From: Lycorma delicatula
Taxonomy: Eukaryota > Arthropoda > Insecta > Hemiptera > Fulgoridae
Assembly (NCBI RefSeq): GCF_047948215.1
Contig: NC_134458.1
Span: forward strand, 134,295,571-134,359,570
Direction: 5' to 3'
DNA length: 64,000 bases
Within the stretch, counting starts at the first letter, position 1, and each line of letters begins with the position of its first letter. Below the pieces are notes generated by a model. That model saw nothing but the letters and a program-made list of their open reading frames with translations, had not been told where the DNA came from and made no database searches. Below, one piece after another: positions 46,879 through 58,819 of the stretch. The translations under genes were made by a program, and so were the position numbers.

Positions 46879-48211
46879 CAGGGTCATTCACGGGAACCGG
46901 ATGTTTTTAAAATAATCATAAAAATTGAATATTTACTTTAAAAACGTTTTATTGGTACTGAAACACTTGTTAAATCAAAGCATTTGTTACTTACTCATGA
47001 ACGAAAAATTATGTCCGGCAAGTGATGTCCATTTTGGGCAATACATTGTTGTAGCCTTTCACGGTAACTGGCCTCAATTCTTTGCAGCATGTCTACATCA
47101 ATCTGGGTGACGTGATGACGAATTGCCGTACACACGCGATTTCAGAAATCCCCACAGAAAAAAATCACAACTACTCAAGTCGTGGGACCGAGGGGGCCAA
47201 GGAATGTCGCCGAATCTGGAAACGATCCGTCCCGGAAACAAGTTACGGAGAACAGCCATCGTTGCCCTCGCTGTGTGCGCTGTAGCTCCATCCTGCTGGA
47301 ATAACACATTTTGAAAATCGATTCCCCGGTTTCGTAAGTCGGGGATAAAAAACGTATTCAACATCGCAATGTAACGATCGCTGTTACAGTTACGGCAGCG
47401 TCATTTTCTTCAAAAAAATATGGTCCAATAACACCGACCTTTCCTATTGCACACCAGACGGTCACCTTTGGGCTATGAAGTAGTCTCTCGTGAACCTGAT
47501 GTGGGTTTCTTTCTGCCCAATACCGGCAATTCTGTTTGTTGACGAAGCCATTCAGATGAAAATGGGCTTCGTCACTCAAAAACAATAACAAATTTTCATT
47601 TTCTTCAAAATTGGTAAGCATTTGTCGACAAAATTGTAATCGCTGCGTGAAATCTTGCTCGTTTAACTGCTGCACGACGGCTATCTTGTAAGGATGGAAA
47701 TGCAGGTCTGTGTGCAGAATTCGTCTTACCATACTTGTGCTCATTTGAAGCGCTGCTGATTGCCTCTGAATAGAGCGGTGAGGGCTTCTGACAATGGCTT
47801 CCCTTACTCGTTCGATGTTCTCCGGAGTGCTAGCAGTTCGTCGGGGACCCGGTGGTTTTTTCTTCAATATTGAACCACTTGTTCGAAGGTTGTTTACCCA
47901 TCGCAATATTGTGTTACTTAGTTACATTTACTTACTTAGTTGTGTTATTGTGTTACAAGGGACACTTGCATTACGATGGATATTAAACTGACGGCGGAAA
48001 TCTCGCTGAACAGCAGTTACGGATTCGTCCTTTCGCACAAAACTGTCATACGCGTACAGGCGTTGGTTTAGGGTCCACGGCTCCATCTCAACGGCTAAAA
48101 TGTAAATGCTATGAACAAAGGAAACGTCAGACACCAGCCACGTGCCGCTCCCACCACGAACGCCCGAGTACAACCCACTTCAAAAACATCCGGTTCCTGC
48201 GAATGACCCTG
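46879..48211 (-). mobile_element. Mariner-like transposon with 30-bp TIRs, 1333 bp
   Basis: The left end CAGGGTCATTCACGGGAACC, continuing GGATGTTTTT, is matched by the complement of the right end CAGGGTCATTCGCAGGAACC with the same continuation (two mismatches in 30). TA flanks both ends (46877-46878 and 48212-48213). The element holds one transposase gene on the - strand, so its structure is complete although the gene is broken. Good preservation indicates a fairly recent insertion. Confidence 0.95.
46995..48086 (-). pseudogene. Mariner-like transposase (D41D spacing), nearly complete
   Basis: The ATG at 48086 starts MEPWTLNQRLYAYDSFVRKD, a DUF4817-type N-terminus. Then come WVNNLRTSGSILKKKPPG, the second HTH (SIQRQSAALQMSTSMVRRI), the first catalytic site SDEAHFHLNGFVNKQN, the second FQQDGATAHTA, and the third DLSSCDFFLWG. 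I count 41 residues between the second and third aspartates, a D41D spacing; all three are present. Four lesions are visible: a 39-bp in-frame insertion at 47908-47946 that brings two stops; a 1-nt deletion near 47370; a shift with loss of about ten codons near 47125; then the C-terminus (LQQCIAQNGHHLPDIIF) resumes to TGA at 46995-46997. AATAAA follows near 46945. Confidence 0.94.
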
Positions 48212-48219
48212 TATAATAA

Positions 48220-49140
48220 CTAATTCAGCCACATAAATACGTGCAAATTTTCAATATACATTCAAAAAAAGATATCTTTCAAACTATAACATAATTTAAG
48301 GCTGCAACGACTTAGTTTAAGCCAATGCTTGCCTGTAAACAAAATGTTTGTTTTTCCTTTGTTCCCAAGTGGTATAATGTTTAAAAGTATTCGAGAATGA
48401 TCTAGGATTCTCTAAAATGTTCTACAAACTTTTAGGAAGTTCTACAAATTTTCAACACGTAATTGTGTTCGAAAATATTCTAGAATATTCCCAAATGTTC
48501 CAGAATTTTAACCTTTTACATTGTTTTAAGGTTCTTACTCCTTTCGCAATGGTTGAGGTAGGGATGTCTTAACAACGACGGTATTTTTGCACAGTTTTTC
48601 TTTTAAGCTCCTTCTCCTTAGCGAATATTGGCGATCCACATATTCAAACGTTTTTAGAACAGAGTCATGCCATATGGACTGAAACGGATATCCTTCAGGA
48701 TTTTTAATGCGGTCGTTTGTCGTTGCCTTCTCTATCCTAATGCCGTTGATCAGTTTTGGCTCTTCCGCCTTTTAGAACCATTTTCTGCCCAAAGAACAAT
48801 AGAGTGCCTTAACATCTACTCACTCATCCACCTTCGAAGAGCCTGTTGGCACATGGTAGAGGGGATCTTCTTATCCCGGGAGATGCTCGTTCCCTTCATT
48901 CGTTTGCCCCCTGCATGTAACAACATGTTATAAACAGTCGTTGCTCCCTCTCTACTACGGGGAAGTGAATGTCAGGATTTCACCGTCATTGAAACTGAGA
49001 CCATAACAGCTCTAGAGAAAATCTCTTTGATCAGTGACTAAGTTATAATTGTCCCAAGTTTGATTGAAAACGGTCCTTTGGCTTAGGTAGAGATGTGGAA
49101 CAAACGTTCATATATGCATACAATGACTTTTATTTATATT
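48220..49140. other. Right part of the host repeat, no gene supported
   Basis: This holds an 88-codon + strand frame (48667-48933) inside GC-richer DNA and an A/T-rich part with repeated TTCTAGAAT-like words (48400-48500). Complement phrases such as CAAAACTGATCAACGGCAT look like a known dispersed repeat. I do not call the frame a gene. Confidence 0.4.
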
Positions 49141-49479
49141 AAAATAGTTTAAGGTATATTGTGTTAATTAATTTAAATTCTATATTTTTGCATTAAGTTT
49201 AATATGGCAGCATTTTAAAATTATTTAATTAATCAAATTATTACTTTTTAAAGAAAAAAATTCAGAAAACTATAAAAATTCCCGTATCTTGTAAAGATCT
49301 TTTTTTTAAATCGATACCGTTAAATGAATATAAAATAAAAAAAGTACTTTAAGTTAAATGATGTAGTAATACAAGTGAAGTTATTGGATTCAAGATAAGC
49401 ATTAAGGTTAGTTGTATATGTGTAACTATTTCTATTGTATGTGTATTTGTAGAACACAATTTCAACAAATCTACAAACG

Positions 49480-49733
49480 TTGTGAAGCAGAAATAAGCAA
49501 GCAAGCAGCCAGTAGCTAGTGCAAAGATGGAGTACCGCCGCCACCCTCAACTCGGCACTGCGGTTTCCCACAACCCCTCCGACATTACACCGCATTATCT
49601 ACCCCCTGATTCTCACTCGTTCACCCTTAACAAACCATTTTACACTACTATACTGTGTTTTATTGATATCTGTAATAGTAATAGTTCTACATCCTTATCT
49701 GTTTCATTGTGTCTTTACTACCCTCTAAAATAA
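49480..49733 (+). CDS. Small ORF or possible first exon in a GC-rich island
   Basis: After AGCAAGCAAGCAGCCAGTAG the ATG at 49527 sits in a good context (A at -3, G at +4). It opens MEYRRHPQLGTAVSHNPSD, then ITPHYLPPDSHS, in unusually GC-rich codons up to about 49620. Beyond this the frame becomes A/T-like (TILCFIDICNS) and stops at 49731-49733, as if an exon ended somewhere in between. No consensus donor was found (candidates GTAATA at 49672 and GTGTTT at 49655 are weak). It could be an alternative first exon, a small peptide, or chance in a CpG island. Function is unknown. Confidence 0.3.
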
Positions 49734-49739
49734 ACTTTC

Positions 49740-51060
49740 CAATTTACTATAACCAAAACAAATAGACAAGAAGAAATGATTATGTTCTTTACCGATTATA
49801 TACTACCATTTTATATACTTTAACTCATATAATAAAACTTTTATTTCTTAAAAATTATTACATAGCTGACTTTTATTATTATCATATCTATTTACTATTT
49901 ATTGCAGTGTTCTATATATATAATTTGTTTTATTTACCTGTTTTCTAACGGAAACAGTTTAATAAAACTATTTTAATAGCTATATTTTTATGTTTAAATT
50001 TACATCTATGTCAAATTAAAACTTCCTGAATTTGTATTTTTCTCTAGATTTTATTTAAAACATTTAATATATTATTATTTTTTTTTTTTACATGATACAT
50101 ATCTTTTATTGACTGTGACGTAAGTTTGATAAGATTACGTAAAATTATGATAAATTCAACATCACCTGTGTTATTATTTTAAAAAAACCATTAATTTTGT
50201 GCATTATATAAGTTCTGATAACAGTAAAATTTCTCGTTTTGTCATAAACATAGCCTTTTTTCTTTTTATGCAACGGAATTAACATTTAAAAAAAAGAGAT
50301 ATGTTTAAGAGATATAATCTTTATTATATTATATATTTTATTATAGATTAAAAGAGATATATTTCTATACGATAGATTTTTGGTGAATATTTTATTTTTT
50401 TGTTCGGCATCATTGAATTTTAAATCATGATTTTGTTTTAATGGAGGACTTATTTTGTTTACCTTATTTAAATATCGTGATAAATGTTTATAAATTATTT
50501 AAATACGCGTATGCATGAATCTAAGTTCCCAGAATCGGAAATATACAGAATCTTTTCATCTTTAGTTTTATATTCAGGCTTAAGCTATGTCAGGAGAAAA
50601 TATTTCCCTTTCTTTATCGACTGCATTTGATCGGTGTTTTTTATTCTAGCTGAGGAATTTTTCCCCGTAAAATAAACTTTTAGAGTTAATATTAAGCTGC
50701 AGCGGGCCAATTTACTTTTACCGTGGTTGCGAATGCTGAAAGATTATTTTCATTACTCATACTTATTCTTCACAGGTTTTTTTTCTGATTCTGTGATTCT
50801 TCTTTCCGGTTGTCTTCATTATCCAGAATATATAAAGTCATCTTTTCTCTCCATCTAGTTCTTGATTTACTCAAGACCAAGTGAATTTAACAGTTTCACT
50901 TGGAATTTGACAAAGGTTTTTATCTAAGACCAAGCGAATATCATGTGAAGTTGCACTCAAATCTGTCTTCAACGCATAGTTGTTTGTTTTTTTCCACGTA
51001 TTCTATTTATTCCTGGTTTCCTGGTATCTTCTTTATTGTACGAATACGAATGATAGTAAT
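49740..51060. other. AT-rich sequence, no gene seen
   Basis: No supported gene. A short direct repeat AAGACCAAG(T/C)GAAT occurs at about 50873 and 50926. Confidence 0.45.
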
Positions 51061-51072
51061 CAAGACTGTAAA

Positions 51073-51095
51073 TAACCCCGATTAGATCGGGGTTA
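51073..51095. repeat. Perfect 10-bp hairpin
   Basis: TAACCCCGAT and ATCGGGGTTA flank a TAG loop. GC-rich for this locus; role unknown. Confidence 0.88.
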
Positions 51096-51099
51096 ATCA

Positions 51100-52010
51100 C
51101 CTTTTATCGGTTAATCATCTCTTTTTTCTCTCCAGTCCTTTTGTTCTCCTTTATTTTAGGACAAGTGTGACGGCCCGCTCTGCTTCTACCTTTGGTATGA
51201 TCCGGTATCTTTTGGTAGCCGACAGGGCAGCCTGAAGAATCGTCCAAAGATTCAGTTTCCTATCTGGAAATTTGTAGAAAAATCCAGACTATTAGTTGAG
51301 TCATCTATTGGATAAAGATAGATCTCCTATTTCTTTTCCTAATTTATGGTATTAATTTATGAATCCATTTAGAGTTTTTCTTTCTTCTTGTATTTCTACT
51401 ATTTTATCTGGTACTTTGAATGAAATTATTTTCATCTTTTTATATCTCAGACATCCTTTTATATTTCTTTATATCTGACATCTTTTTTATGTAAACAGAC
51501 ATATAAAAATAAACCTACACTCATGATATTTTTAGTAACTGGAATTAATTTCAATCACTACTTTATTTTTTAATTCATATTATTTTATTTTTTGGAAGTA
51601 ATATACATAAAATATTCCAGATTTTGTTGAACTATATGGTATATTTTATTCCGCTTTGTCTGTTATCTATTTAACAACAATTTCCAAGCTTTTTTTTATA
51701 CTTAAACACAATAATTTAGTATGAATTAATCCTATATATTACTCTATTATTTTCTAAAGGAAATCAATTTCTATACGTTTGATGCAATTTCGTAATTTTT
51801 TAATAAATATTTATTGCTTATATTATTTCACATGAGATGCAGAAATGAAACGTTACTATAATCGTATAATCGCGTCATTATTGTTTACAGTATGTTTCTT
51901 ATGTAAGTAAAATTTATTTTGCGGTACTTAGGTTTTATATGCAGCATTATGCAGCAGTGGTTTGTTGTTATTATCTGTTTTTATTATGGTCGTAAATGGA
52001 TTTTGTTACT
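51100..52010. other. AT-rich sequence with a small GC-richer patch
   Basis: 51165-51260 is GC-richer and unique (GACGGCCCGCTCTGCTTCTA), with no clear ORF. The rest is featureless. Confidence 0.45.
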
Positions 52011-52015
52011 TGAAA

Positions 52016-52055
52016 ATGGCGTTTATGTTCGCGACAACTAAGGCAACAAAGATGG
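52016..52055 (+). CDS. Candidate mini-exon with strong donor
   Basis: ATG at 52016 in the context AAAATGG opens MAFMFATTKATKM and runs into ATGG|GTAAGT, a near-perfect splice donor, after 40 nt (phase 1). The following intron-like DNA is T/C-rich. Its phase is not compatible with the exon at 60880, so it would belong to a different transcript. Such a short open stretch may easily arise by chance. Confidence 0.2.
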
Positions 52056-52059
52056 GTAA

Positions 52060-54615
52060 GTGCTCTCTCTTTCTCTTTCCGTCTTTCTTATGTGTATGTT
52101 GTACGTAATTTTGTTGGACTAACGTTACACTCGAGTGAACGTCAAGTAACGGCCGATTAGATGTCTGCATACACTCCCTAACTTTATAGCTTACAGTGAA
52201 CCTTAAAAACATCTTTTACACTACGTCACAAGTCACATCTCTTAACGACGTTTATGTTAACGACTAACTTGACTCATAATTTAACTTCACCTGACAATAG
52301 TAAAAAAGATTTTACTTTCAACAATTTATACTACATTTTATAACTCATGTTTTATCATTTATGTTAGTTCTACCTGCTGGTTTATTATCTTTTTTCTACG
52401 TAATTTTTTTTTTTTAATTTATGATTATTGTTACTTTCGGTTAATTAAATAATTGTTTCTTTGTAAAAAAAGGTTTTTAGTTTTGTTGTGTAGTTTTATC
52501 TTAACTACTTATCTTGAAATTCCTTTGTTTATTCATGTATATTGATTTATTAGTATTGCTGTTTAACAGTCATTAATTGTTTTGATTTTTCCTTCTTTCT
52601 TGTTATATCTGATATCTTAATATCCTTAGTTTATTGCCTCATGTATTTCATCGTAATTCTTTGTTTTCCTTACAGTTCTTATTATACGTTACATTTTCCT
52701 TACCAAATTTCATAAACGTGGTTATCTTCTATAGTCCATCACTGTAGTTCTATTATATAATTTTTGCTTTGAAATATCTATCCAATTTGTCTTCATATTT
52801 TTATTTTTTTCTTATCAATCATTTTACAACTTTGATGATATATTTCATTCTTTAGCTATCTCTATTTATTCTCACATTTCTTTCCTTTCTTATTCCTCTT
52901 ATGATGATATTGATTTCGTACTTAATTTTCCTACCTAATTTATTAACCTACCTAATTTTCATTAACCTCTATTAACCCCAAATTTTAAAATCCTTATTTC
53001 TTCATTACGTTTTCTGTTGAACGTTTCTGTAAAATGCTGTACATTTTTAAGAACCTCTTCGAATTCTTAAATCTATGTTTGTTACTAACAGACAATTTCT
53101 TTTCTACACAAAATTTCCTTACCTTTTAGGATGGGTACCTTTTTTTTCATCCTTTGTAATTTTATTACTTAAATTTGGTAACTTCTGTACAGTATTTTAT
53201 TCCCGTTTTCTAATTATTTAAATTTGACAATAGTTTTTTTAATATTTTACTTTATCAACGTGTTTAATTTCCATATTTTTTTTATTATATCACATTTCAA
53301 AGATTTGTTTTTTTTTTTTTTTTTACTTACAAGTTTCATAACCTAAAAACCAATGTAATTTCATTATTTGAATTTTTAATTTTGTTCTTTAATAGTACTT
53401 TAAAAGTTCTTTTAATAATACAATTAAACAATTATGTTAATGTTGATTGTTTATAAAATTTTGACCGTAAGTCTTCTTTTATGCACAAGAAGTATCCCGT
53501 CGTATTGAATTTTTAGTTTTGGAACCTCTATTTGATCTCTTTTAATACTATAAATACTGTCTTTTTTTCAATTTTATCGATAAAAGTATAATGTAAAAGA
53601 GAAATAAAAACGATGGAATAAGATACTACACTTGCTATCAACTGTAATAAATATGTATTCGCTGTTAAAATATTACATTTTCGGAAATCATCATTCTAGG
53701 CACAGTTTTATGTGGCGTTTGTTCTATGGGTTAATTTTTATAATTCTTAAATTTTAGTATTTTTAGTTAATTACTTATTGGATTTACGTTTTATAATTAT
53801 TTTATATATAATTTTTTTAATTAAAAGATCATAATAATGAATCATCTGAAAAAAATTATTTTAATAAATATTAAATTTATTTTTAAAATTTAACTTTGAT
53901 CAGACAAGAAAAACCGTTTAGGTTTTATTTTTAAGTTTTCTAAAAAAAAAAGGAATAAATAAATAAAAAAGTTGAAAACTTGAGGTAAAATTTATGTCAC
54001 AGAAATTTCTTTTCCTTCTTTTATTTTTCCAATAATTGTGTTGACTGTCAAATATATATCCCTTAGGATATATTTCTTTCTTCCTTGTTTGTCGTAAAAA
54101 AAATCTCTTCATGCACATTTCATTGCATTTTCTTGTATGATATCATTCTTTTATTCTTTGTCTTTATTATTCATTCTTTTGTTTTATTTTTATTTTATAT
54201 TGCATTCATACTGTCATTCTATTACATGCAAAAAAAAAAAATCTCTTTGATATCATCATATTTCAAAACCTGTCATTTTATTAAACTAAAAATAAAAATA
54301 TTTATTTCTATCTAAAATTAGGTATATTTGATCTATTTTTATTTTATGTATTATTTAAAAAAATTTGTTTGACTTAGTAAAATAAAGTATTCTATTGTCA
54401 TAATTGTTAATATTATTTTAGATTTAAAATAGAACTTAAAGTTTATTTCTAACGTTGAACTATTTAATTTTTTTTCGGAGCATACTTTATATGAATTTTT
54501 AATGTTTCTGTTCGTAATTTTTTATAAATATCTGAAAAAAATACTAATTATTAAATGTTTTGTAAAAAATCCATTTTATTTGATAATTTTTTTTAAGGGG
54601 TATTTTAATATATAG
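52060..54615. other. AT-rich sequence, no gene seen
   Basis: About 2.5 kb of A/T-rich DNA with T/C-rich patches. No repeat ends or reading frames of interest were found. Confidence 0.5.
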
Positions 54616-54622
54616 GATTATA

Positions 54623-55577
54623 TAGTGAGCAACATAAAACCGAACCTATAACGTAACCGCTGCAGAATCGGTAGGTTATGTTGGAATGAAATTTTACGAA
54701 TGATACGGATAAATTAAATTAAAAAAAACATAAAACGTAATTTAAATGTTGCACTTATTTATCTTATTGTTACAAAAGATGTTCAGAATGACCACCCTGG
54801 GCATGGATGCACTTTTGTGCTCGACTGATCATATTGAGAGTCGTCTGACGCAAAGTGTTGTCAATTGCGTTGATTTCTCGTTGAATTTTCCCCTTCAGTT
54901 CATCAATATTGTGGGGATTAGATGAATAAACTCTCTCATTTAAGTAGCCCCAAAGGAAAAAAAAGTAGACAACTCTGAGGAACGTGGAGGTCATCGTGTT
55001 CTGCTGACAGCTGGTTGTCTGTCTCCTTCAGTTGTAACGTGGTATGGTTTCAATTTTAATTGATGAAGAATTTTACGAAAAGATGTATATCTAACTCCAG
55101 ATTGTTGGGATAACTTGCGTAGTGATTTTTTTGGACTGGGAGTAATTCTCCTTTGATATCGGCAATGGCCTATGGAGTCCTAACATAAGATTACTTATTT
55201 CGTTTTGCATTTGAAACGGAACCTGTTGTACGACATTTTTGAACTAAATCGTGTATACTACTCTTCGCTGGACTACAGGCGTTCGGAAATTTTTCTACGA
55301 ATACTTGTCGTGATTCTTCATACGATTCAAAATATAGGCTTCAACTGCAGATATTCTCTCATGGATTGAATAAGGCATTTATACAAACAAAACTGCACTC
55401 ACAATACTGCACTGAAATAAAACCTATACTGCACTGACACGTAAGCAACTGAAAAAAAAACGGTAGCAACAATTAGTAGTAACATATACATCCACTAGTC
55501 GCGCTAGTTGTGAGAATATTTTATAAATAGGGTTGTGTAGCGGTTCATTATACGTTCGGTTTTATGTTGCTTACCTG
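54623..55577 (-). mobile_element. Mariner-like transposon, internally deleted, 955 bp
   Basis: GAGCAACATAAAACCGAACC then TATAACG near the left end matches the complement of the right end, AAGCAACATAAAACCGAACG then TATAATG. TA lies outside both. The transposase inside retains N- and C-terminal parts only. Confidence 0.9.
54770..55378 (-). pseudogene. Mariner-like transposase lacking its catalytic core
   Basis: On the - strand the ATG at 55378 starts MPYSIHERISAVEAYILNR. Shifted frames retain FPNACSPAKSSIHDLVQKC-type text and the HTH region (KKSLRKLSQQSGVRYTSF). At about 55000 it jumps to VYFFFLWGYLNERVYSS and ends KCIHAQGGHSEHLL followed by TAA. The third catalytic aspartate position is lost just before FFLWG, and the first two are absent with the middle of the gene. 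It belongs to the same broad class as the 31.3- and 46.9-kb elements but has different ends. Confidence 0.88.
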
Positions 55578-55579
55578 TA

Positions 55580-56000
55580 TTTACAGATTCATAAACGATT
55601 ATTATAATAAAAATGAAAAAAATATTTTTGAAAATATCTTGTATAACAACCGTGATTATTTTTATTTTCTTTAAAAAAATTTAATAATTTAAGTTTGATT
55701 TACATATTAAATCATTTTATTATCTTTTAAATCCATTAATAAATAATAAAATTAGTAACAAAATCGCAACTATTTAGTTAGAATACGTTTATTCTTGAAC
55801 ATTTTTTTATATAAAAAAAAATAAATCCTTCCCTTCACCATAGTTCGCATACTATCTTCCATGTCTATAGTAGACTGGATTCGGAACATAGTAGTGGTTT
55901 ATGTTTTAACTTTTAAAAAAATGATTACTGATTTATTTGTTGTTACTTAAAACAATATGTACAAATAACAAACCAATACGCCTAATAAAGGTGAAATTCA
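55580..56000. other. AT-rich sequence, no gene seen
   Basis: No feature was recognised. Confidence 0.5.
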
Positions 56001-56004
56001 TCAT

Positions 56005-56100
56005 CATATGGTGTTCTACCTGCTGGCAGATCCCTGGCACCACTGCTGTCTTCATCTATTTCTGTCCCCTTTTCGTCTCATTATAAACTTAACTACCCTT
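56005..56100. repeat. Possible dispersed repeat fragment
   Basis: GGTGTTCTACCTGCTGGCAG followed by CTGGCACCACTGCTGTC is GC-richer than its flanks and reads like a dispersed insect repeat. No relative occurs in this window. Confidence 0.3.
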
Positions 56101-56640
56101 TTTTAAGACGAAATGTAGTAAACAATTACTAGAACGACGTTTTTTTTAGAAATCTTGTGAGAATATCACATGGGTGTTTCACAAAGTAAGAAAACAGTAG
56201 CCCTTATAGAAAGAGTTTTTATGAGATTTACATCTAATGGAGCAGGATTGTAGGTAAAGTGTAGCCGTCGACAATACTCGAAAGTTTACGAAAGTTGACA
56301 AACGTAATATGTTACGACTTCGCCGTTTTAGATTAAAAGAAGAGAAACAGTTAATTACTTATTAAGAAAGTTTTTTCTCCTTTAGTAGATAGTTACAATA
56401 TGATAACGTGTAAGTTATCAAATAAGTTTACCGGTGTAAATTATTTTCTTTTCGCTTCACCGGTCGAACATTTTAATTTATATATAAAAGAAATCCTGAG
56501 TTTTCGTTTCTATTAACAATTCTTATTGTTACTAATAATTTATGAACTTTAATGTAGAATCAATAGGGATAGTATTTTATATTACCCTCTTATAAATTAA
56601 AAGGACCGTAAAGGATAAATTGATGATATTTCTAATGGTA
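56100..56640. other. AT-rich sequence, no gene seen
   Basis: No feature was recognised. Confidence 0.5.
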
Positions 56641-56880
56641 AGGGTCTTGTTTAGGCTGTAGCATAAACGGGATGTGGATTTATGTGGGGATGAAAGTATG
56701 AAAAAGGGAAGTACTATATATAGTGGTACTATTACGAAAAGGGATTCGGAAGAGGGATATCAAACAGGAAGACCTATAGAAATATGGAAGGGTCTTACAA
56801 CGGATGAGGTTGTCCACTTTTACTCATTTTTACGATCAAGATGGTCGAGGGGATTCATGATGGCATAGCATGTTATTTTC
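56640..56880 (+). other. G-rich unique island with a 64-codon open frame
   Basis: A purine-rich, non-repetitive patch is open on the + strand from an ATG at 56674 to a TAG after MMA (56866-56868). The peptide (MDLCGDESMKKGSTIYSGT, then GRPIEIWKGLTTDEVVHFY) is soluble-looking, and its composition differs from the A/T background. No splice sites and no family are recognised. It may be a small gene, a remnant, or chance. Confidence 0.3.
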
Positions 56881-58580
56881 CTTTCATAACTTTTTTATTT
56901 GTTTTTTTTTTTTTTTATATTTTTATTATGTTATAAGAACACTCAGTATTATTCTATTAAGATAATCTTTTTATTAAATGCTTATATAAGAATAAATTAT
57001 CTTTTTTTATATTATACAGTATTTCAATGCTTAGATAAAACACACTCGCATACCGATAAAAAAATATAAATGCGGATCGAATCAAGTTTTCTATTTCTGT
57101 GTTGATACAAGTAGTATGCATGTTGACATGCTGTGCTACGCATAACGATGAGATATTATGTAAAAGTAAGATAAAAGGATACTTCCATTCAAAGCACGTA
57201 AAAGATTTTTATTATTTATATACAAATGTAGTTTACCTTTCAAGATTAATTGGCATTCAGTATTAAAAAAAAAAAAAAATCTTGTCATAAGTTGTATTGA
57301 AAGAAAAAAAAAATTAATACTAATGTTACGGTATAAATTCTTTGTTAGTGTATATTTAGAAAAAAGTGCACTTAACGTGTCATAGTTATTGTGAATTATC
57401 ATATTCCCATTCTTGGAAATAAATTAAATTCAGTTTTTAATGTCAGATTCTTATTATAAGTAATTAATTCTTTTTATAAAATTTTTGAACAGTCGACCTT
57501 ATACTCTATCACCGTTCATTTTTTCTTGCAACTTTTTATTCACTGCATCACTGATTATTTTGTTTATTATTGCTTGCACAGTATTAAGATGTATGTATAT
57601 ATATACATTTATATTTATAGCACTTATTTATAAATGCTATATAATTATAAAGTAATTAAATATGTATGAATAAATTTATTTTTATTTATAATAAATAATT
57701 TAAAAAAAAATCTATTTATATTAAAAAATAAAACAAAGAATTAGTTTGGATCGAATAGTACAATAATCCGGTAGTTGACTTTTTTATTTTCAGATTTATA
57801 TAACATTAGGAATGAAACAAGGGAAATAAGATATCTTTTTTAATAGATTTTAACTCGATTGATTTCGATTCATTTATGTTTTTAGAACAGGTTTGAACAG
57901 TTTTTTTAAAGTATTCTTCTCTCTACATTTTATTTTTGTTTGTTGTTTTTATTTATTATAAATTTAAATAAGGTTTTCAAAGCTTTGAAAAAAAATGGTT
58001 TGAGGATTTTTTTAGTAAAAGAATTTTTGGAAAAATAAATTGTTATGGAATATACTCAAAGTCAGAACCTATATGTGCTTTGTGTATCTGTACAAATTTT
58101 GTTTGTTTATTTATTAATTTAATTTTTTTCTGAAATATAATTAAGGAAATTTCTTTTTTTTTGTATTTATTTGTATGTATGTTTGCTTGTGTGTTTTGAA
58201 AATTTGTAAAATAAATTTATGGAATTTTTTTAAACATTTCAAAATTTGTTAAAATTCGTTACGTTTCCGTACACTTGTAAACGTTTACACATGTTAAAAA
58301 GTTGAATAATATATTATCAAGTTAGACATTTTTATAATTCTCATACAAAATTAAAAAAAAAAAAAATGGTAAAATGCGGTTTATATGATATTTTTAATAT
58401 CTTTTTCGCTTGTTAAAATTAATTTATTTAAACAATTATTATTACTTGTTTATTTTAAATACCTCATTTCTTTCGTTTTAAATTGATTTTTTTTTATATA
58501 ATTATCAGATGGTTTATAAAGTTAATAGAAAATATCAAGCCTCATGCATTATTTTTATCGCGTATCAGGGTGGTTATATT
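56880..58580. other. AT-rich sequence, no gene seen
   Basis: Many homopolymer runs. The 88-codon - strand frame at 57136-57402 is F/N-rich without a recognisable domain and is not supported. Confidence 0.5.
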
Positions 58581-58581
58581 A

Positions 58582-58604
58582 AATAATAATAATAATAATA
58601 ATAA
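58582..58604. repeat. (AAT)n microsatellite
   Basis: Seven or so AAT units. Confidence 0.9.
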
Positions 58605-58781
58605 AAAGAATTAATGTAGTATGTTTTAAATTAATCTACTCGTATAATAACACCGTCACTTTTTAATACGACCAGTTAGTTGCAACTGGTTGTATGACTA
58701 CATTGTAATGGGTTTAATAATATTTCAGTTGAAAGTTGAAGTCGGGATGTTGTAACATTTCAATTAACCATTATTATTATT

Positions 58782-58788
<7 letters not shown>

Positions 58789-58816
<28 letters not shown>
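58789..58816. repeat. (TA)n microsatellite
   Basis: Alternating TA run of about 28 bp. Confidence 0.93.

Positions 58817-58819
<3 letters not shown>

Larger units (their letters stand above)
46466..49147. mobile_element. Older dispersed repeat, host of the nested mariner
   Basis: The left end contains CTAGCTGGTATACCCGGTGT followed by TGCTCGGGG, a phrase I recognise from an insect repeat family. The right end holds CCAAGTTTGATTGAAAACGG and then a T/A-rich end near 49147, typical of the far end of such elements. Removing the mariner at 46879-48211 leaves about 1.35 kb. A GC-richer inner part (48540-48960) has opposing short frames that I cannot assign. Boundaries and class are tentative. Confidence 0.4.

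Noticed and set aside
47082..47314. Overlapping + strand frames of 63-67 codons
   Set aside because: They are antisense to the - strand transposase, which carries the catalytic motifs.
48667..48933. 88-codon + strand frame in the host repeat of the nested mariner
   Set aside because: The opposite strand carries phrases I associate with a dispersed repeat, so the frame is probably incidental.
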